A DNA stretch of 11,464 bases, from the NCBI GenBank assembly GCA_937875975.1, contig CALEEU010000326.1, positions 1 through 11,464 of the forward strand. The letters are read 5' to 3'. Each line of letters starts with the position of its first letter. Position 1 is the stretch's first letter. Of this stretch, positions 1-7,296 are shown one piece after another. This stretch comes from an uncultured Opitutia bacterium (lineage in GTDB: Bacteria; Verrucomicrobiota; Verrucomicrobiia; Opitutales; UBA953). The notes under the pieces were generated by a model that was not told the origin of the DNA, searched no databases, and worked only from the letters and a program-made list of their open reading frames with translations. Made by a program: the position numbers and the translations under genes.

Positions 1-533
1 GCCTCGCGCCCGAAGGTATACGCGACGCCGGAGCGGGCCATGAGGTCACCCTCGTAAGAGCAATCGATGAAGACCTTCGCCGCGACGACGCGGGCGCCAG
101 CTTTGGCCGGCGACGCCGGTGGACAACCGGTTGCGTCAAACGGAGCCAGGTCCAACGTGATCGCACGGATGACGCCGCCGACCTTCTCAACCGCGCTCAC
201 GCGATGCTCGAAGAGAACGGTGACGCCAGCGGACTTGATCATCTCGGCGAAGGCCGCGCGATACTGGGCATCATTGTAGTCCTTCTTCAAGATTGGCCGA
301 GTTGAGCCGCTGACAGCTTCTTCACGACCCCAGTCGATATGCATCAGGCCTCCACCGGTCATGCCACCTAGCCAACGACTAGGCTCGACGACGATGACCT
401 TGGCTCCCTCTTTCGCGGCGGCGCAAGCGGCCATCACGCCACTGGCGTTACCGCCGTAGACGCAGACGTCGTAGGAATCGGCGGCGGCAAGCGTCGTTAG
501 GCCGAAGAGGAGGACGGCGATGTGGCGCAACAT
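1..533 (-). CDS. Exported FAD-dependent oxidoreductase (FAD_oxidored-like), N-terminal part only
   Basis: The frame is open from an ATG at 533-531 to the left edge, giving 177 residues with no stop, so the C-terminal part lies outside the window. Residues 1-18 (MLRHIAVLLFGLTTLAAA) look like a Sec signal peptide, so the enzyme probably works in the periplasm or outside the cell. Next comes a Rossmann FAD-binding strand with the glycine motif GGNASG at 27-32 and the acidic E50 that would bind the adenosine ribose. The segment WLGGMTGGGL at 54-63 and the later FIDCSYEGDLMARSGV at 155-170 are hallmarks of the FAD-dependent oxidoreductase family PF12831. The substrate cannot be told from this part. 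The start codon lies 49 bp after the peroxidase stop codon and has no clear ribosome-binding site (a weak AAGGG lies about 11 nt upstream). The family call is fairly sure; the reaction is unknown. Confidence 0.85.
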   Translation of the reverse strand, partial: MLRHIAVLLFGLTTLAAADSYDVCVYGGNASGVMAACAAAKEGAKVIVVEPSRWLGGMTGGGLMHIDWGREEAVSGSTRPILKKDYNDAQYRAAFAEMIKSAGVTVLFEHRVSAVEKVGGVIRAITLDLAPFDATGCPPASPAKAGARVVAAKVFIDCSYEGDLMARSGVAYTFGRE

Positions 534-582
534 GGGGTTAAGACCCTTGGTACCCCGACCTGCTTGAAAGTCAAAGCGCGGC

Positions 583-1128
583 TTACTTCAGCGCCTTCTC
601 GATCGCCTTCTCGAGCTCTTCCGAGTCCGGCTCGACGTCGGAACCAAAGCGGGCAATCAGCTTACCATCGGCGCCAATCAGGAATTTATTGAAATTCCAG
701 CCAACGGGACCGGGATGGCCGGCGTCCTTACCGGTAAGCTTGTCGAAGAGCGGGTGGGCGTCGTTTCCCTTGATCGCGACCTTCGCGTACATCGGGAAGG
801 TCACCTTAAAGTTCGTCTTACAGAACTTCTTGATGTCCTTGTCCGAGGCCGGCTCCTGGCCCCCAAAGTCATTGCACGGGAAGCCGGCGACGACGAGGCC
901 CTTGGCTTTGAAGTTATCATACAGCGCCTGGAGTCCATTATACTGACGGGTGTAGCCACACTGGCTGGCGACGTTGACGACGAGCCAGGCCTTGCCGCCT
1001 TTGACGGTGCCGAGCGTGGTCGTCTTGCCGTCGATATCCTTTACCGGGACACCAAGGAGTCCGGGAGCTTTGTCTTCAGCGTGCAAGGGAGTCATGATAA
1101 GCGTCAAAGCTAGGGCGAGAAGTCGCAT
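583..1128 (-). CDS. Exported glutathione peroxidase family protein (two-cysteine, probably thioredoxin-dependent)
   Basis: This 181-residue protein reduces hydrogen peroxide or lipid peroxides. Residues 1-17 (MRLLALALTLIMTPLHA) form a signal peptide with a cleavage site after LHA, which points to a periplasmic enzyme. The catalytic tetrad of the family is visible: peroxidatic Cys57 in VASQCGYT, Gln91 in GGQEP, and Trp144-Asn145 in GWNFNKF. The first residue is cysteine, not selenocysteine. Cys103 in KKFCKTNF sits where the resolving cysteine of thioredoxin-dependent GPx enzymes lies, and Cys85 is in FPCNDFGG. The usual FPCNQFG motif reads FPCNDFG here. The name glutathione peroxidase is a family name; thioredoxin or another periplasmic thiol donor is the more likely partner. 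It lies between an unrecognised gene and the exported oxidoreductase on the same strand. No ribosome-binding site is seen before the ATG. Confidence 0.95.
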   Translation of the reverse strand: MRLLALALTLIMTPLHAEDKAPGLLGVPVKDIDGKTTTLGTVKGGKAWLVVNVASQCGYTRQYNGLQALYDNFKAKGLVVAGFPCNDFGGQEPASDKDIKKFCKTNFKVTFPMYAKVAIKGNDAHPLFDKLTGKDAGHPGPVGWNFNKFLIGADGKLIARFGSDVEPDSEELEKAIEKALK

Positions 1129-1173
1129 GAGGGCATCTTAGCCTCGGCCGACCCGGTGGCAAGCGGTCGCCGC

Positions 1174-1578
1174 CTATTCGTCCTCTGAATCATTGGCCCA
1201 AACGGCCGCTAAAACGGCCCGAAAGGCGTCGGCATCCACCAAGGTATCCGGCCGGTCGATGATTTCGATACAGCCGGCGTTTTCCCAATACTCGCCCTCC
1301 TTCTTCACGTTCCAGAATGCCAGGGCGAGAGCTTGCCAGAGTTCGAAGCCGTGCAGCTTGCCGCGCGGCATCCAGGCGACGGCGACCGTGACATCTTCCG
1401 TCCAGTCGGACTCCTCCCAGAGGACGTCAAATTTGCCGCACTCACTGGGTCCGAGAAACTGCGTCACGAACTCCGTATGCTGGGGGCCCGCATCAAGGAA
1501 GTAACGGCAGGCCACCTCGCGGGCGGCCGGCTCGAGATCCTCGCCGCCGTCGTCATGATAGGTGAAAGGCTCCGCCAT
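1174..1578 (-). CDS. Hypothetical acidic, tryptophan-rich protein
   Basis: This gene encodes 134 residues that I do not recognise. It is probably cytoplasmic, because there is no signal peptide or membrane segment. The protein is acidic, especially at the ends (HDDGGEDLE near the start, NDSEDE at the end), and holds seven tryptophans (W54, W59, W69, W81, W89, W98, W127). The pattern suggests a small alpha/beta fold: a strand-like stretch VTVAVAWM at 63-70, a helix-like ELWQALALAFW at 79-89 and another helix near the C-terminus. The ATG at 1578 is the first possible start, because an in-frame stop lies two codons upstream. It follows the DUF423 gene by 35 bp on the same strand and precedes the peroxidase gene by 45 bp. 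The frame is supported by the tight packing between neighbours and by codon use like that of the flanking genes. No function is proposed. Confidence 0.75.
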   Translation of the reverse strand: MAEPFTYHDDGGEDLEPAAREVACRYFLDAGPQHTEFVTQFLGPSECGKFDVLWEESDWTEDVTVAVAWMPRGKLHGFELWQALALAFWNVKKEGEYWENAGCIEIIDRPDTLVDADAFRAVLAAVWANDSEDE

Positions 1579-1613
1579 GCCTCACGGTCGGAGGCCGAAG
1601 CGATTTCGGCAAG

Positions 1614-1961
1614 TCAGGATTCTTTGCGCGCAGACCAAGCGAGCAGCACCCAGCCTGCGATGAGGAGTGAGCCGCCAATCGGCGTGATGGCACCGAACCA
1701 ACGAGGCGCACCCAAGGCCATGGCATAAAGTGTTCCCGCGAAAATCACCGAGCCGATAGCCCAAAGCCGCGCAGGCCAGGCGGAACGTCCCACGATTGCG
1801 CCAATCGCGACCACATGGGTCAGCAGATAGAAGGTCGCGGTCTGCCACCAGCCGGCGGCTTCCGGAATTAAGGCGAGTCGATCCTTTAGGCCGTGAGCGC
1901 CGAAAGCCCCCAGCGCGATGGCAATCGCGCCAAGGATTCCTGCGGTGACCAGACGATTCAT
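1614..1961 (-). CDS. DUF423 family small inner-membrane protein
   Basis: This 115-residue protein is highly hydrophobic with about four predicted transmembrane helices (roughly residues 4-24, 40-58, 64-84 and 90-110). It matches the DUF423 (YgdD-like) family by the N-terminal LGAFGAHGLKDRL, by the middle WWQTATFYLLTHVVAIG, and by the C-terminal FGAITPIGGSLLIAGW. The function of this family is not established. The start codon lies only 3 bp after the clpC stop codon, so the gene is very likely co-transcribed and perhaps translationally coupled to clpC. Immediately after its stop codon the transcript can form a 6-bp perfect hairpin (1594-1610, GCCGAA paired with TTCGGC), without a U-tract. Confidence 0.9.
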   Translation of the reverse strand: MNRLVTAGILGAIAIALGAFGAHGLKDRLALIPEAAGWWQTATFYLLTHVVAIGAIVGRSAWPARLWAIGSVIFAGTLYAMALGAPRWFGAITPIGGSLLIAGWVLLAWSARKES

Positions 1962-1964
1962 CGC

Positions 1965-4517
1965 TTACGCGCCGGTGTCGGCGCCGCTCTTCTTCTGCGT
2001 GAAGACGAGACCCTTCTCGCCGACCGAGACGATGACCGGTTCATCCTTGTTGTAGTCGTCACGAAGGATGGATTCGGCGAGCGGGTCCTCGAGCAGGCGT
2101 TCGACCGCGCGACGGAGCGGGCGGGCGCCGTATTTCTCGTCCCAACCGTTGTCGACCAGGTAGCCGCGGGCGGCTTCGTTGACCACGAGCTTCACGCCGA
2201 GGTCGAGGAGACGCTTGGCGACCTTGTCGACCTCGATGTCGACGATCTTGGTCATGTGCGTCTTCGCGAGCTGCTGGAAGATGACGATGTCGGTGAGGCG
2301 ATTGAGGAATTCCGGCTTAAAGGCGCGCTTGGTCTCGTCCATGATGCGGTCCTTGAGCTTCTCGTAGTCGCGGGTAGAATCCACGCCGACGTCGAACCCG
2401 ACCGAGTTGTTACGCTGCAGCACGTCGGCCCCGACGTTGGAGGTCAGGATGATGATCGTGTTACGGAAGTCCACGACGCGACCGAGAGAGTCGGTCAGGC
2501 GGCCGTCTTCGAGGGCCTGCAGGAGGAGCTGGATGACGTCCGGGTGGGCTTTCTCAATTTCGTCGAAAAGCACGACGGAGTAAGGTTTGCGACGGACCGC
2601 TTCAGTGAGCTGGCCGCCCTCGTCGTGACCGACGTAACCGGGAGGCGAGCCGATGAGGCGGGAGACCGTGAACTTCTCCATGTACTCGGACATGTCGATC
2701 TGGATGACCGCTTCCTTCTCGCCGAACATACGTTCGGCTAGGGAACGGGCCAGGAGCGTCTTGCCGACGCCGGTAGGGCCGAGGAACAGGAAGGAGCCAA
2801 TCGGGCGACGGGGATCCTTGAGGTCAGCACGGGAGCGGCGGAGGGCACGGGCGACGACTTCGCAGGCGCGCTCCTGACCGATGACGGCCGTCTGCAGATC
2901 CGTCTCGAGCTCGAGGAGCTTCTTGGTCTCCTTCTTCTCGAGACGGTTGAGGGGCACGCCAGTCCAGTCGGCGACGATGTGGAGCATCTCCTCTTCGCCG
3001 ACGACGATACGCTTCTCGTCGCGCTTCTTGCGCCAGTCTTCGAGCATCTTCTCGCGCTTAGCGCGGAGCTTCTTCTCCGTGTCGCGGAGGTTAGCGGCTT
3101 CCTCGAACTTCTGGTTACGGGAGGCGTCTTCCTTCTGCTGCACGACTTGGTCGATCTCGGTCTGCACCGTATCGATGTCCGCCGGAACATTCAGGGAACG
3201 GATGCGGGCGCGGGCGCCAGCCTCGTCCATGACGTCGATGGCCTTGTCCGGCAGGTGACGGGCCGTGATGTAGCGATGCGAGAGGCGGACGGCGGCCTCG
3301 ATGGCGGCGTCGGTGTATTCGCACTTGTGGTGCTCTTCGTACTTCGAGCGGATGCCGCGCAGGATGAGGACGGCGTCCTCCGGAGTCGGGTCGTCGATCT
3401 TGACGGACTGGAAGCGGCGCTCGAGGGCGGCGTCTTTCTCGATGTGCTTACGGTATTCGGAGAGCGTGGTCGCACCGACGCACTGGATCTCGCCGCGAGA
3501 CAGGGCAGGCTTAAGGATGTTGGAAGCATCCATCGCGCCTTCGGCCGCGCCGGCGCCGACGATCGTGTGCATCTCGTCGATGAAGAGGATGATGTTCTTG
3601 GCGCGCTTGATCTCGTCCATGATGCCCTTGATACGCTCTTCGAACTGGCCGCGGTATTTCGTGCCGGCGACCATCAGGGCGAGGTCGAGGGTGATCACCT
3701 TACGATCGAGGAGGATTTCCGGGACGATACCCGAAGCGATCTCCTGGGCGAGGCCTTCGACGATGGCGGTCTTGCCCACGCCGGCTTCGCCGATGAGGAC
3801 AGGGTTGTTCTTCGTGCGGCGGCAGAGGATCTGCACGACGCGGCGGATTTCTTCCTTACGACCGATGACCGGATCGAGTTCACCGGCCTTGGCGAGCTCG
3901 GTGAGATCTCGGCCGAAAGTCTTGAGCAGCGAGAGACGTTCGCCGCGGCCAGGGCGGGCGCCTTCTTCACCAGAAGCGCGACGCGAAGGCGGAGGCGTGT
4001 CGTCGGAGGAATCTTCGGAAGGGGGCGGCGTGTCGCCGTCCTTCTTCTCGGATTCGTCGGCGGCGGAGGGATCGATGTCGGCGAGGATTTCCTTGCGGCA
4101 GCGCTCCAGGTCGACGTCGAGCTGCTGCAGGACGCGGGCGGCGACGCCCTCCCCTTCCTTCAGGAGGCCGAGGAGAATGTGTTCGGTGCCGACGTAAGCG
4201 TGGCCGAGTGCGCGGGCTTCAGTGACGGCGTGAGCCATGACCTTCTGCACGCGGGGCGTGAGCGGAATCGTGTCGGGGGCTTTCGCCTCTTCCGGACCAG
4301 GGCCGACCTGCTTCTCAACGGCACCACGCACCGTCTTGAGATCGAGGCCCATGCGACCGAGGACGTTAACCGCGACGCCCTCTCCGAGCTTGATGAGCCC
4401 GAGCAGGATGTGCTCCGTGCCGACGTAGTTATGATTAAACCGGCGAGCTTCCGCCCGGGCCAGTTCCACGACCTTACGGGCGCGGGGAGTGAAATTGTTG
4501 TTTTTGTCCTTATCCAT
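1965..4517 (-). CDS. clpC: ClpC-type AAA+ ATPase, unfoldase of the ClpCP protease
   Basis: The 850-residue product unfolds protein substrates and feeds them into ClpP in the cytoplasm. Two Clp N repeats (about 5-70 and 85-145) are followed by a Pro/Ser/acidic linker (150-192). The first AAA+ module has Walker A GEAGVGKT at 243-250, Walker B ILFIDE at 310-315 and an arginine-finger region LERRF at 365-369. A middle region follows with the UVR-like KFEEAANLRDTEKKL at 470-484, typical of ClpC and absent as such from ClpB. The second AAA+ module has Walker A GPTGVGKT at 580-587, Walker B VVLFDE at 648-653, sensor-1 TSN at 692-694, FLNR at 737-740 and sensor-2 GARPLRR at 797-803. VGF at 706-708 matches the ClpP-docking loop, so this is a protease partner and not a disaggregase. 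No ctsR, mcsA, mcsB or clpP gene is in the window. The ATG at 4517 has no Shine-Dalgarno sequence. Confidence 0.97.
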   Translation of the reverse strand: MDKDKNNNFTPRARKVVELARAEARRFNHNYVGTEHILLGLIKLGEGVAVNVLGRMGLDLKTVRGAVEKQVGPGPEEAKAPDTIPLTPRVQKVMAHAVTEARALGHAYVGTEHILLGLLKEGEGVAARVLQQLDVDLERCRKEILADIDPSAADESEKKDGDTPPPSEDSSDDTPPPSRRASGEEGARPGRGERLSLLKTFGRDLTELAKAGELDPVIGRKEEIRRVVQILCRRTKNNPVLIGEAGVGKTAIVEGLAQEIASGIVPEILLDRKVITLDLALMVAGTKYRGQFEERIKGIMDEIKRAKNIILFIDEMHTIVGAGAAEGAMDASNILKPALSRGEIQCVGATTLSEYRKHIEKDAALERRFQSVKIDDPTPEDAVLILRGIRSKYEEHHKCEYTDAAIEAAVRLSHRYITARHLPDKAIDVMDEAGARARIRSLNVPADIDTVQTEIDQVVQQKEDASRNQKFEEAANLRDTEKKLRAKREKMLEDWRKKRDEKRIVVGEEEMLHIVADWTGVPLNRLEKKETKKLLELETDLQTAVIGQERACEVVARALRRSRADLKDPRRPIGSFLFLGPTGVGKTLLARSLAERMFGEKEAVIQIDMSEYMEKFTVSRLIGSPPGYVGHDEGGQLTEAVRRKPYSVVLFDEIEKAHPDVIQLLLQALEDGRLTDSLGRVVDFRNTIIILTSNVGADVLQRNNSVGFDVGVDSTRDYEKLKDRIMDETKRAFKPEFLNRLTDIVIFQQLAKTHMTKIVDIEVDKVAKRLLDLGVKLVVNEAARGYLVDNGWDEKYGARPLRRAVERLLEDPLAESILRDDYNKDEPVIVSVGEKGLVFTQKKSGADTGA

Positions 4518-4673
4518 GGAAATTGGGTTTGGGGTGAAACGCCCGTATGGGGTTGTTAGCAGGGACTATGCCCGAACCGCGGGTAGGTTCAAGCGTTCCC
4601 CCCATGTTGGTAATAACCCTGCCTTTTGCCTTTGCCAGTCAGCGGCCCCGCCTGTTTCTTAATCCGCAAAACC
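4518..4673. promoter_or_regulatory. Divergent intergenic region carrying the promoters of clpC and the nrnA-truB-ribF operon
   Basis: This 156-bp region between two divergent start codons must hold promoters for both directions. For clpC (minus strand) a possible sigma70-like pair is TTGAAC (complement of 4587-4592) and CATAGT (complement of 4565-4570), 16 bp apart, giving a leader of about 40 nt. For nrnA (plus strand) a weaker candidate is TTCAAG at 4588-4593 and TAATAA at 4611-4616, 17 bp apart. The two -35 candidates overlap. An inverted repeat GAACC-N7-GGTTC (4574-4578 and 4586-4590) lies in the spacer of the clpC candidate and would be well placed for a repressor. All of this is pattern reading without start-site data. 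Confidence 0.35.
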
Positions 4674-5675
4674 ATGGGTATCAGCATGCAAGCGGCGGGC
4701 GAGGCCCTCCGAGACCTCGTCAAGGGTCTCAAAGGCCAGAAAGTAGCCGTATTAGGCCATATGCGACCCGACGGGGACTGCATCGGCTCGCAGACCGCCC
4801 TCTGTCGCATGCTCTTGGCCGAAGGCGTCGACGCAATCTGCGTGAACCGTGATCGCATCCCCCCGAATCTCGTCCCTTACGCCGAGGGTGTTAAGTTCGT
4901 CAAAGCCGCCGACTATGACGCAACTGACCGCGTCGCCGTCACAGTCGACTGTGCCGATGCGTCCCGCGTTGGGACGGAACTGCTCGCTAAGTTCCCAGCT
5001 GGCGTCCTGGCCAACATCGACCACCACGCCTCGAATCCGGATTACGCGCAGACCAACATCGTTGTCCGCGAAGCCGCCGCGACTTGCCACATCCTTGCCG
5101 CCGGTGCCCTCGCCCAAGGCCTCGCCGTCGATACCATTACCGCCAAGGCCCTGCACCTTGGTATCCTAACCGACACCGGCCGCTTCTGCTACCGTAGCAC
5201 CACCGCCGATGTCTTCGCGATCATCGCTGAGCTCGTGCGCCGCGGCGCCGACCCCGCCGAGGCCAACTACCGTGTCTTCGAGCAGGAGAGCCGCGGAAAA
5301 CTGGAGCTCACGAAGCGCTTCCTCAATACCATCCTCTTCCACGAAGACGGCAAGATCTGCTCCGGTGAGCTCACCCAGGCGGACTACGTCGCGACCGGTA
5401 CCTCGAAGGAAGACAAGGAAGGCCTCGTCGAATTCCCTCGTTCCGTCGAAGGCGTCGAGATTGCGGTACTCATGGAAGAAGGCGCCGATGGCGTCCGGGG
5501 CAGCCTGCGCGGCCGCGACCCGAAGCTCCGCCTCGACCTGTGCGCCGGCAAGCTCAACGGCGGCGGCCACATGCTCGCAGCCGGCTTCAACATGCAGGGC
5601 TGCCGGCTCCCGCAGGACCGCGAGAAAATCCTCGGCATCGTCATCGCCCACTATCGCGAATACTCGGCGAAATGA
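4674..5675 (+). CDS. nrnA: DHH/DHHA1 phosphoesterase, NrnA-type oligoribonuclease / pAp phosphatase
   Basis: The 333-residue cytoplasmic protein belongs to the DHH subfamily 1 phosphoesterases. These degrade very short RNAs (nanoRNAs) and remove the 3' phosphate from pAp. The Mn2+-binding motifs are in order: GHMRPDGD at 28-35, DCAD at 92-95, DHH at 116-118 in NIDHHASN, and TDTG at 166-169. The C-terminal DHHA1 substrate-binding domain ends with the glycine motif GGGH at 296-299 (LNGGGHMLAAGF). I chose the ATG at 4674 because length and motif spacing then fit NrnA; ATG 4686 is nearly as good. A TTG at 4626 would only add a non-family extension. The gene opens an operon: its TGA overlaps the ATG of truB. 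Substrate preference (nanoRNA, pAp or cyclic dinucleotide products) cannot be told from sequence. Confidence 0.93.
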   Translation: MGISMQAAGEALRDLVKGLKGQKVAVLGHMRPDGDCIGSQTALCRMLLAEGVDAICVNRDRIPPNLVPYAEGVKFVKAADYDATDRVAVTVDCADASRVGTELLAKFPAGVLANIDHHASNPDYAQTNIVVREAAATCHILAAGALAQGLAVDTITAKALHLGILTDTGRFCYRSTTADVFAIIAELVRRGADPAEANYRVFEQESRGKLELTKRFLNTILFHEDGKICSGELTQADYVATGTSKEDKEGLVEFPRSVEGVEIAVLMEEGADGVRGSLRGRDPKLRLDLCAGKLNGGGHMLAAGFNMQGCRLPQDREKILGIVIAHYREYSAK

Positions 5676-6391
5676 GCGAGCCGGCCGCTGAACCCGCGGG
5701 CGTGCTGCTCGTCGATAAGCCACAAGGCATCACTTCGCACGATGTCGTGGACAGCGTCCGCCGGCTCTACCGGACGCGCCGCGTCGGCCACGCCGGCACG
5801 CTCGACCCCATGGCCACCGGCCTGCTCATCGTGCTTGTCGGACGAGCGACCAAGGCCTCGGATCAGTTGATGGCCCAGGATAAGGAATACCTCGGTGAAG
5901 CCACGCTGGGCATCGTCACCGATACCCAAGACGCCGAAGGCGAAACGCTCGAGACGAATCCGGTGCCTGAGATCACCGAGGCGCAGGTACGCGCGGCCCT
6001 CGCCTCGATGCTGGGCGACCAGTTTCAGATTCCGCCGATGCATTCGGCCAAGAAGATCGGAGGTCAGAAATTGTATGACCTCGCGCGCAAGGGCATCGAA
6101 GTCGTCCGCGAACCGCGCGCCATCACCCTCTCGGAATTCGAACTGCTTTCCTGGCAGAGCCCCAAGATTAGCTTCCGCGTCCGCTGTACCAAAGGCACCT
6201 ACGTGCGCACGCTGGCCTTGGACCTCGGCCGCAAGCTCGGACCGGGTGCGCACCTCTCGATGCTCCGCCGCACCCGCTCCGGCCAGCTCGACCTTTCGCG
6301 CGGTCACACGCTCCCGCAGCTTGGCGCCATGAATGATGAGCAGCTCGTCGCGGCCCTCGTGCCCGTGAGCGAAGCCGCCCCCGCCGCATGA
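5672..6391 (+). CDS. truB: tRNA pseudouridine(55) synthase TruB
   Basis: The 239-residue enzyme isomerises U55 of the tRNA T-loop to pseudouridine. Family motifs are clear: GVLLVDKPQGITSHDVV near the N-terminus, the catalytic loop GHAGTLDPMATG with nucleophile Asp45, the thumb region QIPPMHSAKKIGGQKLYDLAR at about 119-139, and CTKGTYVRTLALDLG at 172-186. The protein ends soon after LRRTRSGQLDL, so it lacks the C-terminal PUA-like domain of longer homologues such as E. coli TruB (about 314 residues). The start ATG lies inside the nrnA stop (ATGA, 5672-5675), and the stop overlaps the ribF start in the same way, which points to coupled translation. In-frame sequence from 5540 lies within nrnA and is not part of the family, so it was excluded. 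Confidence 0.96.
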   Translation: MSEPAAEPAGVLLVDKPQGITSHDVVDSVRRLYRTRRVGHAGTLDPMATGLLIVLVGRATKASDQLMAQDKEYLGEATLGIVTDTQDAEGETLETNPVPEITEAQVRAALASMLGDQFQIPPMHSAKKIGGQKLYDLARKGIEVVREPRAITLSEFELLSWQSPKISFRVRCTKGTYVRTLALDLGRKLGPGAHLSMLRRTRSGQLDLSRGHTLPQLGAMNDEQLVAALVPVSEAAPAA

Positions 6392-7287
6392 CGACATCGC
6401 TCCATCTCGCCATCGGCGCCTTTGACGGCGTGCACCTCGGCCATCGCGCCGTCCTGCATTCCGCCCGCGAAGCCGCCCGGGCGGACGGAGGTATCGTCGG
6501 CGTGCTCACCTACGACCCGCACCCGAGCAAGGTGCTACGCCCCGAGTCGTCGGTCCCGTTGATCTTTACGCGCGCCCAGAAGGACGAGCGCCTGACGGAA
6601 GCCGGCGCCCAGCTGATTCATCACGAGAAGTTCGACCGCAATCACGCTGGCATCGAGGCGGCGGATTTTCCGAAATGGCTGAAGCAGACCTTCCCTCAAC
6701 TGAAGTCGCTCCATGTGGGTTCCAATTTCCAATATGGCCGTGGACGTGCCGGTAACGGTGAGTCACTTATCGCCCATGGCTCATCCGAAGCACTCGGAGT
6801 GAAGCTCGTCGCAGCTGTTCGCCTGGGCGATGAGACCGTCAGTAGCTCGCGCATCCGCCAGTGCCTCGTTGCCGGCGAACTCGACCTCGCGAACGCGATG
6901 CTCTTACGGCCGTACGAAGCCGAGGGGACGATCATCGGCGGACGACGCCTCGGGCGGACCATCGGCTTCCCGACCGTGAACGTCGCCTGGCAGCCTGAAC
7001 TCAAGCCCGCCTACGGCGTCTACGCCGTTGAAGTCATCTTCAACGGCGAGGCGATGCCCGCCGTCGCGAACTACGGCCAGCGCCCCACCGTCGAAAGCGG
7101 CCCCGTCGCCCCCCTGCTCGAAGCCCACGTGCTCCGCGGCACCGCGCCGACCACGGGTGACACCGTCCGCGTGCGCTGGGTGCGACGCCTCCGCGCCGAA
7201 CAGAAATTCGCGGACCTCGCGGCCCTGCAGGCACAGATCGCGAAGGACTCGACGGCAGCCAAACAGGCGCTCGGCTTGCTCAGTTAG
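6388..7287 (+). CDS. ribF: Bifunctional riboflavin kinase / FMN adenylyltransferase
   Basis: The 299-residue enzyme makes FMN from riboflavin and then FAD from FMN, using ATP in both steps. The N-terminal adenylyltransferase module shows GAFDGVHLGH at 10-19 with the HxGH-type nucleotide motif (H16, H19), TYDPHP at 41-46, VGSNFQYGRGRAG at 110-122 and SSSRIR at 152-157. The C-terminal riboflavin kinase module shows GRTIGFPTVN at 189-198, ANYGQRPT at 227-234 and Glu245 in LLEAHVL at the place of the catalytic base; the DF that usually follows reads RG here. The N-terminus is short, starting directly at the first strand of the nucleotidyltransferase fold. The ATG overlaps the truB stop (ATGA), making this the last gene of the nrnA-truB-ribF operon. 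Its stop codon is 1 bp from the mpl stop codon on the other strand. Confidence 0.96.
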   Translation: MTTSLHLAIGAFDGVHLGHRAVLHSAREAARADGGIVGVLTYDPHPSKVLRPESSVPLIFTRAQKDERLTEAGAQLIHHEKFDRNHAGIEAADFPKWLKQTFPQLKSLHVGSNFQYGRGRAGNGESLIAHGSSEALGVKLVAAVRLGDETVSSSRIRQCLVAGELDLANAMLLRPYEAEGTIIGGRRLGRTIGFPTVNVAWQPELKPAYGVYAVEVIFNGEAMPAVANYGQRPTVESGPVAPLLEAHVLRGTAPTTGDTVRVRWVRRLRAEQKFADLAALQAQIAKDSTAAKQALGLLS

Positions 7288-7296
7288 GTCAGGCCG
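7272..7296. other. Hairpin spanning the convergent ribF and mpl stop codons
   Basis: CGGCTTG (7272-7278) can pair with CAGGCCG (7290-7296), a 7-bp stem including one G-U pair and an 11-nt loop. The structure covers the ribF stop codon and runs into the mpl stop codon. There is no T-tract on either side, so it is not a standard intrinsic terminator. It may still protect or help end both transcripts, since there is no other space for a terminator. Confidence 0.25.

Noticed and set aside
67..279. 70-codon plus-strand frame opposite the FAD oxidoreductase
   Set aside because: Shadow of the partial minus-strand gene, which carries clear family motifs.
1893..2741. 282-codon plus-strand open frame opposite the end of clpC
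   Set aside because: Antisense shadow of clpC with repetitive Val/Asp/Leu content.
2979..4559. 526-codon plus-strand open frame opposite clpC
   Set aside because: It is the mirror of the strong clpC frame in GC-rich DNA; its sequence is full of Asp, Leu, Val and Gly runs with no motifs, while clpC has every family motif.
4626..4673. TTG start for nrnA adding 16 residues
   Set aside because: ATG at 4674 gives the usual length, and the extension matches nothing in the family.
5540..5671. In-frame upstream extension of truB
   Set aside because: It lies wholly inside nrnA in another frame; the ATG at 5672 gives the normal TruB start and an ATGA overlap.
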